This document shows positions 1 to 5,187 of a stretch of DNA of 5,187 nt, piece by piece. A model generated the notes under the pieces. It was not told the origin of the DNA, searched no databases, and saw only the letters and a program-made list of their open reading frames with translations. This stretch comes from Patescibacteria group bacterium (GTDB lineage: Bacteria > Patescibacteriota > UBA1384 > JAGGWG01), in NCBI GenBank assembly GCA_028698375.1, contig JAQVDI010000025.1, positions 1 through 5,187 on the forward strand, in the 5' to 3' direction. Position 1 is the stretch's first letter; each line of letters begins with the position of its first letter. Both the position numbers and the translations under genes were made by a program.

Positions 1-164
1 TTAAAAAATTAGTTACTGATAAAACTGATCAAATTTATGGTCAAGTTATAGAACCAGCTCCTTATGTTCTTATTACTAAAAAACCAGTTATTGCGGATGT
101 AAAAGAATTAAGCGAAAACGTTGCTAGCCGTAGTGCTAAATTGCGGGTTATTGAGAAAAAATAA
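1..164 (+). CDS. rsmH: RsmH, 16S rRNA (cytosine-1402-N4)-methyltransferase, C-terminal fragment
   Basis: Only the last 53 codons are present, read in the frame starting at base 3 and ending at a TAA at 162-164; the start lies beyond the left edge. The fragment carries the conserved C-terminal signature of the RsmH/MraW family: a segment reading PAPYVLITKKPV, then an acidic linker, then ASRSAKLRVIEKK just before the stop. The family uses S-adenosylmethionine to methylate N4 of C1402 in the ribosomal P site, and often sits at the head of the division/cell-wall (dcw) cluster. The SAM-binding domain is not visible, so activity cannot be judged. It is the only plus-strand gene here and faces porB tail to tail with 4 bp between the stops. 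The C-terminal motif is distinctive despite the short length. Confidence 0.9.
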   Translation, partial: KKLVTDKTDQIYGQVIEPAPYVLITKKPVIADVKELSENVASRSAKLRVIEKK

Positions 165-168
165 AAAA

Positions 169-1038
169 TTAATTATTTTCTTTTAATAATTCTTCCCAAT
201 TTTTATTAATTTGTTTTTGTAATTTATCAATTAAGTTTTTATCTTTTGATAATTCTGTGAATCTTTTCTGTAATTTAAGCCAAGTACTAATTTTCTCTTT
301 ATTCTCTGGCACATAGTTAATTTTTAATTGATTATCTTCGTATTCAAAAAGGGGCCAAAAACAAGTTTCTACTGCTAAATTAATAATATTCAAGCTATCT
401 TTTGGTTCATAATACCAACCACGGATACAGGGAGAAAGAATTTCAATATATTTTGGACCTTTAATGTTAATAGCTTTTTTTATTTTTGCAGTTAAGTCAT
501 TATTAAAAATAGGAATTGTTTGGGCAACATAGGGAATTTTGTGGGCTAACATAATTTTTATAACTGATTTCGGATAAAGTTTTTGTTCAACTTCCCACTT
601 AAGTAGAGTGGAATTTTGTGCACCAATTGGGGTTGCTCCAGATTTTTGAATTCCTGTGTTCATATAAGCTTGATTGTTATAACAAATATAAAGAACATCT
701 TCTCCTCTTTCTGCCATGCCGCTAAGAGCAGCTAAGCCAATATCATAAGTGGCACCGTCTCCAGCAATTGCGATTATTTGTAAATTTTTATTAATTTTTT
801 GATTAAATTTTCTGGCTCGAGCAATACCACTGGCTACGCTGGCAGCATTGCCAAAATTAGCGTGTATCACTGGATAGGGCCAACTGTTATGAGGATAAGT
901 GGTAGTGCCAACTTCTAAGCATCCTGTTGCTAAAACAAAAATAGCTGGTTCATTAAGAGATTTTATAATTTCGTTAGCTATAATCCCTGCGCCGCAACCA
1001 ATGCAAAGGCTTCCCATATTTATTAATTGTTTATTCAT
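169..1038 (-). CDS. porB: Pyruvate:ferredoxin oxidoreductase, beta subunit (TPP- and Fe-S-binding)
   Basis: Beta subunit of a 2-oxoacid:ferredoxin oxidoreductase, 289 residues, near the family's usual length. It holds thiamine pyrophosphate and the proximal [4Fe-4S] cluster that takes electrons from the oxidised substrate. The TPP/Mg motif begins with GDG at residues 93-95 and closes with NN at 121-122. Four cysteines sit where the family places its cluster ligands: C12 and C15 in CIGCG, C40 in ATGCLEV and C204 in SPCIRGW. HANFGNAASVASGIARA (residues 59-75) is also typical of the family. The C-terminal tail from about 245 is lysine-rich and likely helical. The ATG lies inside the end of porA, with an 8 bp overlap and no Shine-Dalgarno site at proper spacing, suggesting translational coupling. 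Met8 is a possible alternative start, but the overlap favours the longer form. Pyruvate is the likely substrate, judged mainly from PorA; another 2-oxoacid is not excluded. Confidence 0.93.
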   Translation of the reverse strand: MNKQLINMGSLCIGCGAGIIANEIIKSLNEPAIFVLATGCLEVGTTTYPHNSWPYPVIHANFGNAASVASGIARARKFNQKINKNLQIIAIAGDGATYDIGLAALSGMAERGEDVLYICYNNQAYMNTGIQKSGATPIGAQNSTLLKWEVEQKLYPKSVIKIMLAHKIPYVAQTIPIFNNDLTAKIKKAINIKGPKYIEILSPCIRGWYYEPKDSLNIINLAVETCFWPLFEYEDNQLKINYVPENKEKISTWLKLQKRFTELSKDKNLIDKLQKQINKNWEELLKENN

Positions 1039-2140
1039 ATTTTTGAATTAATTTTTTTAAATCCTTTGGGGAAAAAGCCTTGCCACCTAGGCCGACGACT
1101 TCTCCAAAAATTTTTGGTTTTTCTTGTAAATCAAAAAGAGCTTCTTTAACTTCTTCATATAAATGACCTGTTTTTTCTCCTTTGAAAGTTAGTGATTTAT
1201 CTAAAATAATTATCTTTTCTTTATTTTTACAAATATTAATTAAGCTTTTCTTGGGAAAAGGTCGGTAAGTAGTAATTTTGATTAATCCCCATTCTTTTAA
1301 ATTTTGAGTTATTGTTTCTTTTATTGTGCCGCAAATTGAGCTAGAAGCAATAATAATATTTTTCGCAGTCGTTAAATTAAATGTTTCAATAAGATTAAAA
1401 TGAGTTTGAAATTTTTGATTAAAATTTGTAAAGGTTTTTTCAATTATTTTTTTAGATTTTTTGATTTTTTTTGCTAATTTAAATCTAAAATAGAGATAAC
1501 TATCAGGTAAAGATAACTGACCAAATATAGGTGCTTTTTCAAAATTGAATAATGATTTTTGCTTATCTTTTTTACCCAAAAAATTTTTAACTTCTTTGTC
1601 GCTTAAAATATTAATTTTAGTCAGTTCGTGGGTGGTGATAAAACCGTCAAGACAAATCATAGCGGGTATTTTAATTAAATTAGTAATTTTGAAAGCCAAA
1701 ATTGTTAGATAGTAAGCTTCTTGAGGGTTTTCAGCATAAAATTGTAGCCAGCCGCTATCTTTTACGGCCATTGTGTCTGAATGATCGTTGTGTATGTTGA
1801 GCGGCGCAGAAATCGAACGATTGCCAACGATCATTACAATTGGTAAATTTAAGCCAGAGGCGACAGTTAACACTTCGTGCATATAAAGAAGTCCTTGAGA
1901 AGCAGTTGCTGTAACGGTTCTTAAATTACACGCAGCTGCACCGACGCAAGCAGAAAGAGCTGAGTGTTCAGATTCGGCCAAAATCATTTCAGTTTTCATT
2001 TTGCCTTCAAGGATATACTTATTAGTTAGTTGAATTATTTCAGTAGTAGGAGTGATTGGATAAAACGAAATTACTTCGGGTTCAACTTGTTTTAAGGCGT
2101 AGGCTACTGCCTCATTACCAGTTAGGCTTATTTTCTTCAT
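1031..2140 (-). CDS. porA: Pyruvate:ferredoxin oxidoreductase, alpha subunit
   Basis: Alpha subunit, 369 residues, supplying the pyrimidine side of the TPP site and the substrate pocket for oxidative decarboxylation of pyruvate to acetyl-CoA. The N-terminal domain carries YPITPTTE at 27-34 and ESEHSA at 56-61; by family alignment E58 is the cofactor-activating glutamate and T30 lies at the substrate. The run from 106 to 122 (GNRSISAPLNIHNDHSD) followed by DSGW is typical of pyruvate-type enzymes, with R108 matching the pyruvate-binding arginine of known PFORs. MICLDGF at 161-167 is also conserved. After a lysine/phenylalanine-rich linker (about 190-255), a transketolase C-terminal-like domain follows, with YRPFP at 292-296 and GLGGKAFSP at 350-358. 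The KorA-type glycine-rich signature of 2-oxoglutarate enzymes is absent. The start codon overlaps the porG stop as ATGA, a standard coupling arrangement. Confidence 0.93.
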   Translation of the reverse strand: MKKISLTGNEAVAYALKQVEPEVISFYPITPTTEIIQLTNKYILEGKMKTEMILAESEHSALSACVGAAACNLRTVTATASQGLLYMHEVLTVASGLNLPIVMIVGNRSISAPLNIHNDHSDTMAVKDSGWLQFYAENPQEAYYLTILAFKITNLIKIPAMICLDGFITTHELTKINILSDKEVKNFLGKKDKQKSLFNFEKAPIFGQLSLPDSYLYFRFKLAKKIKKSKKIIEKTFTNFNQKFQTHFNLIETFNLTTAKNIIIASSSICGTIKETITQNLKEWGLIKITTYRPFPKKSLINICKNKEKIIILDKSLTFKGEKTGHLYEEVKEALFDLQEKPKIFGEVVGLGGKAFSPKDLKKLIQKYE

Positions 2141-2631
2141 AAAATTGAATTTAACTCTTGATAGCCGGCTCTAATAATTTCCGGATTAATTTTTTTAGAT
2201 TTTTTGATTGAGTTTAATGTTAATGTGGCATCTAGCTGATATTTTTTTTCTAAAAGTGCTATTAGCGCGCCAAGCAGGGGTAAGTTTAGATATTTAACTT
2301 TGAATTTTTTTGCTATTTTTTGTGCTGGAAAATAAAAAATTTGCGCTTCTTTTTCTAAAAAATCTGTTGCTAAAATGTGGTAGCAATCAAATTTTATATC
2401 TTTGATGGTTGAAACAACTATGCTTGGTTTTGTTATTGGATAATGCGATAAAATTTCGTGGTCGCTAATTCTTATATAGGCGTAAGTTTTTGCGCCTGAT
2501 CTTTCTGGGCCGTATTCAGGAAAAGATTGAGCGAATAGTTTTTGTTGATTAATTGTTCGTGCCAAAATGATGGCGGCGGTTTTTATACCTTCGCCTCCAA
2601 GTCCCTGCCAAATTACTTTAATTGTTTTCAT
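2137..2631 (-). CDS. porG: Pyruvate:ferredoxin oxidoreductase, gamma subunit
   Basis: Gamma subunit (164 residues, slightly short for the family), first of the three por genes in transcription order. The family forms the domain that helps bind coenzyme A in the oxidoreductase. Visible signatures are the N-terminal glycine-rich GLGGEG at 10-15 followed by IKTAAIILA, FPEYGPERSG at 37-46 with RISD at 54-57, a proline-bearing segment HYPITKPSIVV at 63-73, and NLPLLGAL at 116-122 near the C-terminus. There is one cysteine (C83), so no ferredoxin domain is fused here. It starts 36 bp after the gpmI stop and ends with TGA overlapping the porA ATG. No Shine-Dalgarno sequence precedes the start; the upstream bases instead resemble a promoter. 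The assignment is firm as the gamma subunit of a 2-oxoacid oxidoreductase, with pyruvate inferred from the partner subunits. Confidence 0.9.
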   Translation of the reverse strand: MKTIKVIWQGLGGEGIKTAAIILARTINQQKLFAQSFPEYGPERSGAKTYAYIRISDHEILSHYPITKPSIVVSTIKDIKFDCYHILATDFLEKEAQIFYFPAQKIAKKFKVKYLNLPLLGALIALLEKKYQLDATLTLNSIKKSKKINPEIIRAGYQELNSIL

Positions 2632-2638
2632 AAAATTT

Positions 2639-2666
2639 ATAATAACAAAATGGTTTTTAATGACAA
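2639..2666 (-). promoter_or_regulatory. Possible sigma-70-type promoter for porGAB
   Basis: Reading the minus strand, TTGTCA (2666-2661) is followed after 16 bp by TATTAT (2644-2639), with TG one base upstream of it, forming an extended -10 element. Both hexamers differ from consensus at one position. Only 7 bp separate the -10 box from the porG ATG, so initiation would fall at or beside the start codon. The gap is very AT-rich, so a chance match is a real possibility. Confidence 0.33.
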
Positions 2667-2667
2667 A

Positions 2668-4239
2668 TTAATTTACAAGAGAGGTAGCATTCATTTCCGA
2701 TGGTTGAGGCAAGTTTAATATTTTTAATATTAAAGGGGCAATATTTTTTAAACTTGGTTCTGTTGCAAATAAAAAATTATTTTTTTTGTTTTGAAAATCA
2801 GCTAAGATAAATGGGACAGGGTTATTGGTATGCTCTGGATTAGCGGTGCCTGTTTGAGGTTTTATCATTTCTTCAGCATTACCATGATCGGCAGTTATAA
2901 TCAAGATTCCTTTGTGTTTTTCCATGGTCTTTTTGATTTCACCTAGACATTTATCTACGTGTTTTACAGCTTCTACTACCTTATCAAAAACACCAGTATG
3001 CCCAACGATATCGCAGTTAGCAAAATTAGCAACAATAAATTTATATTTTTGATTATTTAAAATTTTAATTAAATTTTCCGTGATCGCGTAAACACTCATT
3101 TCTGGTCTTTGGTCATAAGAGGAAACTCTAGGAGAAGGAATTAGTATGTCGTCTTCACCAAAAAATTTTTGTTTTGCTCCACCATTAAAAAAATAGGTAA
3201 CATGAGCATATTTTTCTGTTTCAGCAATATGTAATTGAGGCATTTTGTTGTCAGCAATAACTTCACCCAAAGTTTTAACTAATGGCTTATCCCTAAAGGC
3301 AAAATAAGCTGGGATTTTGGTGTTGTATTCAAAATAAGGGACAAAAGTAACGAGCATCAGATTATTGATTTTTTCTCGTTTAAAACCGGTAAAATTATCA
3401 TTTATTAACGCTTGACTAATCTCATGAGCTCGGTCACTTCTAAAATTATAAAAAATAATTGAATCGTTGGGGCTAATTAGGCCATTGCTATCAATAATAC
3501 TAGGCGGAATTGTTTCGTCATATAAGCCATTACGATAATAAAAAGAAATTGCTGTTTCTGGATTTTTAAATTTTTTTCCTAAACCGCTGGTAATGCAATC
3601 ATAATAAAGTTTAATTCGTTCCCAGTGTTTATCTCTATCCATGGCGTAAAAACGACCTCCGATAGTTGCAATTTTTACCTGATTGTTTAATTCCAGTTCT
3701 GTAATTTTTTCTTTTAATTTTTCTAAAAAAATTAAAGTTTGGTATTGTGGAGTGTCACGACCATCTGAGATGAGGTGGAGATAAATATTATTAGCATTTA
3801 GTTTCTTCATCAATTCTAACAAAGCAAATAAGTGATCAATGTGAGAGTGAACCCCCCCATTGCTTAAAAGTCCCATTAGATGTATTTTAGCATTTGTTGC
3901 TTCGGCATGGTGGATTGATTTTAGAAAAACAGGATTTTGGAAAAAAGTTTTATTAATAATTGCTTGATTAATTTTTGTTATATCTAAAGACAACTGTCGG
4001 CCAGCACCTAAATTAAGGTGGCCAACTTCAGAATTTCCAACTTCATGTCCAGGGAGACCGACACATGAACCGGAAGCGCAAATTTCTGTGTGAGGATAAT
4101 TTTTCCAAAGCTCATCAAAGTTAGAAGTACTAGCAATGCTGATGGCATTGCCGCCCCAAGCTGGAGCCAATCCAAAACCATCTAAGATCAAAAGCATTAT
4201 TGGTTGATAACTTTTTTCTTTATTAATATCTAAAAACAT
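2668..4239 (-). CDS. gpmI: 2,3-bisphosphoglycerate-independent phosphoglycerate mutase, full-length copy
   Basis: Cytosolic glycolytic enzyme interconverting 3- and 2-phosphoglycerate through a phosphoserine intermediate. At 523 residues it matches the roughly 510-residue family. It has the alkaline-phosphatase-like metal-binding core split by a phosphotransferase domain. Expected active-site positions are all seen: D20 in LILDGFG, nucleophile S70 in GNSEVGH, H131 in GGVHSH, R161 and D162 in SDGRDTP, R196 and R202 in GGRFYAMDRDKHWER, R267 and R270 in FRSDR, K343 in AETEKYAHVTYFFNGG, D410 and H414 in ANCDIVGHTG, D451 and H452 in TADHGNAEE, and H470 in PEHTNNP. Small departures are DGRDTPQ where DGRDTPP is usual, and FRSDRAHE where FRADRAR is usual. 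Met15 is an alternative start, just before LLILDGFG; neither has a Shine-Dalgarno site. It lies between a second gpmI copy and porG, all in the same direction. Confidence 0.97.
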   Translation of the reverse strand: MFLDINKEKSYQPIMLLILDGFGLAPAWGGNAISIASTSNFDELWKNYPHTEICASGSCVGLPGHEVGNSEVGHLNLGAGRQLSLDITKINQAIINKTFFQNPVFLKSIHHAEATNAKIHLMGLLSNGGVHSHIDHLFALLELMKKLNANNIYLHLISDGRDTPQYQTLIFLEKLKEKITELELNNQVKIATIGGRFYAMDRDKHWERIKLYYDCITSGLGKKFKNPETAISFYYRNGLYDETIPPSIIDSNGLISPNDSIIFYNFRSDRAHEISQALINDNFTGFKREKINNLMLVTFVPYFEYNTKIPAYFAFRDKPLVKTLGEVIADNKMPQLHIAETEKYAHVTYFFNGGAKQKFFGEDDILIPSPRVSSYDQRPEMSVYAITENLIKILNNQKYKFIVANFANCDIVGHTGVFDKVVEAVKHVDKCLGEIKKTMEKHKGILIITADHGNAEEMIKPQTGTANPEHTNNPVPFILADFQNKKNNFLFATEPSLKNIAPLILKILNLPQPSEMNATSLVN

Positions 4240-4245
4240 ATTTTT

Positions 4246-4282
4246 AATTGGTTTTATTTTTTATCAACAAAATAACCCAATT
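4246..4282. repeat. AT-rich inverted repeat between the gpmI copies
   Basis: AATTGG (4246-4251) pairs with CCAATT (4277-4282), and TTATTTT (4254-4260) with AAAATAA (4269-4275). The two stems are separated by a small 2-by-1 internal loop, and the terminal loop is 8 bases. This gives 13 pairs in total, spanning most of the leader before the gpmI ATG at 4239. On the minus strand no T-run follows it, so it does not look like a terminator for the upstream copy. It could be a leader hairpin or, because it touches the predicted initiation site, a repressor operator. Confidence 0.45.
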
Positions 4283-4284
4283 GT

Positions 4285-4293
4285 ATTTTAGCA
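4285..4293 (-). promoter_or_regulatory. Extended -10 promoter for gpmI and probably the por genes
   Basis: The minus strand reads TGCTAAAAT, an extended -10 element one mismatch from TATAAT, within GTGCTAAAATACAA. No good -35 hexamer sits at 16-18 bp; TGGACA occurs upstream, but at a 22 bp spacing. Initiation would fall near 4278, leaving a leader of about 38 bases before the gpmI ATG. It lies just downstream of the stop of the other gpmI copy, so the full-length gpmI could be transcribed on its own. Confidence 0.45.
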
Positions 4294-4299
4294 CAAAAA

Positions 4300-5187
4300 T
4301 TACAGAATTTTTTGTCCAGAAAATAAATCACTTTTTATGCCCAAAGAAGAGGCGACAGTTGCGGTCACATCAACTAAAATGCCTTTTTTGAGTTCGCTGG
4401 CTAATTTAATCCAAAGACTTTGGTGGTTAATATATGTTTGGTCTAAATTTGTATCTTTAACATTAACTATAATAAAAAATACGGGATTAATTGTATGCTC
4501 TTTGTCTATGTTTTTTGTAACCGGATTGATCGCTTGCTCGGCATTGCCGTGATCAGCAGTTATAAAAATTTTATAACCAAGATTGGATAAGTGAGCGATT
4601 AAATCTTTTAAATAAAAATCAACAGCGCTTATAGCTTTTCTGATAGCATCAAAATTGCCAGTGTGACCAACCATATCGCAATTAGCATAATTGACTAAAA
4701 CAAATTCTGCTAAATTATTGCTGAGTTCTTTTTTGAGAGTTAAATTGATTTCCATTAAACTCATTTGAGGTTTTTGATCATATGAGGACAATTTTGCTGA
4801 AGGGACAGCGATTAATTTTTCCAAAATATTTTCTTTATTATTCCCTCCGTTAAAAAAATATGTTACATGAGGATATTTTTCAGTTTCAGCGATATGTATT
4901 TGACTTAAATTGTTTTGAGCCAACAAATCGGAAAGAGTAATATTGGGTATTGTTGGTTTAAAAGCAACATTAATTTTTAATTTCCAGTCTGTTTCATAAG
5001 GAGTCATTGTTGTGAAATAAAGGGGGGAGGAAATATTTCTTTTGGGCAAATCGGGGTCATTTGAGAGAAATAATTTTACTAATTGCCTAGCACGATCAGC
5101 CCGATAATTAAAAATAATTACGGCGTCATTAGAGGAAATTACAGCTTTGGGTTGACCATTTTTGTTCGTAATACAGGTTGGTTTAAT
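4300..5187 (-). CDS. gpmI: Second phosphoglycerate mutase (iPGM) gene, C-terminal 295 residues
   Basis: The reading frame is open from the TAA at 4300-4302 to the right edge, so this is a gene cut by the window and not a short protein. A TTG at 5047-5049 could be mistaken for a start, but the 46 codons upstream continue the iPGM family sequence, including NDAVIIFNYRADRARQL. Numbering from the first visible residue, active-site residues present are R29 and R32 (YRADR), K104 (AETEKYPHVTYFFNGG), D171 and H175 (ANCDMVGHTG), D212 and H213 (TADHGNAE) and H231 (KEHTINP). The half carrying the nucleophilic serine is out of view, so full activity cannot be confirmed. It clearly diverges from the adjacent copy, especially after TADHGNAE and in the C-terminal tail (LGIKSDLFSGQ), and so is an old paralogue or separate acquisition, not a recent duplication. 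It ends 60 bp before the full-length gpmI start. Confidence 0.94.
   Translation of the reverse strand: MKPTCITNKNGQPKAVISSNDAVIIFNYRADRARQLVKLFLSNDPDLPKRNISSPLYFTTMTPYETDWKLKINVAFKPTIPNITLSDLLAQNNLSQIHIAETEKYPHVTYFFNGGNNKENILEKLIAVPSAKLSSYDQKPQMSLMEINLTLKKELSNNLAEFVLVNYANCDMVGHTGNFDAIRKAISAVDFYLKDLIAHLSNLGYKIFITADHGNAEQAINPVTKNIDKEHTINPVFFIIVNVKDTNLDQTYINHQSLWIKLASELKKGILVDVTATVASSLGIKSDLFSGQKIL

Noticed and set aside
158..179. AAAATAA / TTATTTT stem at the rsmH-porB junction as a bidirectional terminator
   Set aside because: The stem is only 7 A-T pairs with no GC content, and it overlaps coding bases; such stems are expected by chance in this composition.
1031..2140. PorA as a 2-oxoglutarate (KorA) or branched-chain (VorA) alpha subunit
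   Set aside because: The APLNIHNDHSD...DSGW region and R108 fit pyruvate-type enzymes better and the KorA glycine-rich signature is absent; some uncertainty in substrate remains.
4246..4282. Inverted repeat as a Rho-independent terminator of the second gpmI
   Set aside because: On the minus strand the stem is followed by an A-rich stretch and not a T-run, and the predicted gpmI promoter lies upstream of it.
4337..4552. 71-codon open frame on the plus strand
   Set aside because: It lies entirely antisense to the conserved C-terminal part of the second gpmI, matches no family I recognise, and has no upstream signal; it is a shadow frame.
4300..5049. Treating the second mutase as a 249-residue protein starting at TTG
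   Set aside because: The frame is open through to 5187 and the 46 upstream codons encode conserved iPGM sequence including the YRADR motif, so the TTG is an internal leucine codon.
4300..5187. Second gpmI as a pseudogene
   Set aside because: No frameshift or internal stop occurs in the visible 295 codons and all visible catalytic residues are retained; only the unseen N-terminal part could change this.

Overview
AT-rich window from a bacterium. The 3' end of rsmH, which encodes a bacterial 16S rRNA methyltransferase, rules against an archaeon. In-frame TGG tryptophan codons and a natural TGA stop on porG fit the standard bacterial code. Short lysine/asparagine/isoleucine-rich proteins, tight or overlapping genes, no visible Shine-Dalgarno sites and a stripped-down glycolysis-to-acetyl-CoA block suggest a fermentative, possibly reduced-genome anaerobe. 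A Patescibacteria/CPR-type lineage is my guess from style only; no marker in the window proves it.

Layout: bases 1-164 hold the C-terminal end of rsmH on the plus strand. Everything else is on the minus strand and converges on it. In transcription order these are a second gpmI copy (4300-5187, N-terminus beyond the right edge), a complete gpmI (2668-4239), porG (2137-2631), porA (1031-2140) and porB (169-1038). The gaps are 60 bp between the gpmI copies and 36 bp between gpmI and porG. porG/porA overlap by 4 bp and porA/porB by 8 bp. Only 4 bp separate porB from rsmH, and no stretch over 300 bp lacks a gene.

Function: GpmI converts 3-phosphoglycerate to 2-phosphoglycerate. After enolase and pyruvate kinase (not in the window), the resulting pyruvate is the substrate of the PorGAB pyruvate:ferredoxin oxidoreductase, which makes acetyl-CoA, CO2 and reduced ferredoxin. 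The cluster therefore looks like a lower-glycolysis/fermentation operon.

Most notable points: two divergent, apparently intact gpmI genes in tandem; a Por set with no ferredoxin-like delta subunit and none fused to another subunit; a dyad-symmetric element beside an extended -10 promoter upstream of gpmI; and a possible promoter placed so close to porG that its transcript would be leaderless. I found no CRISPR array, tRNA, rRNA, insertion sequence or clearly new system here.
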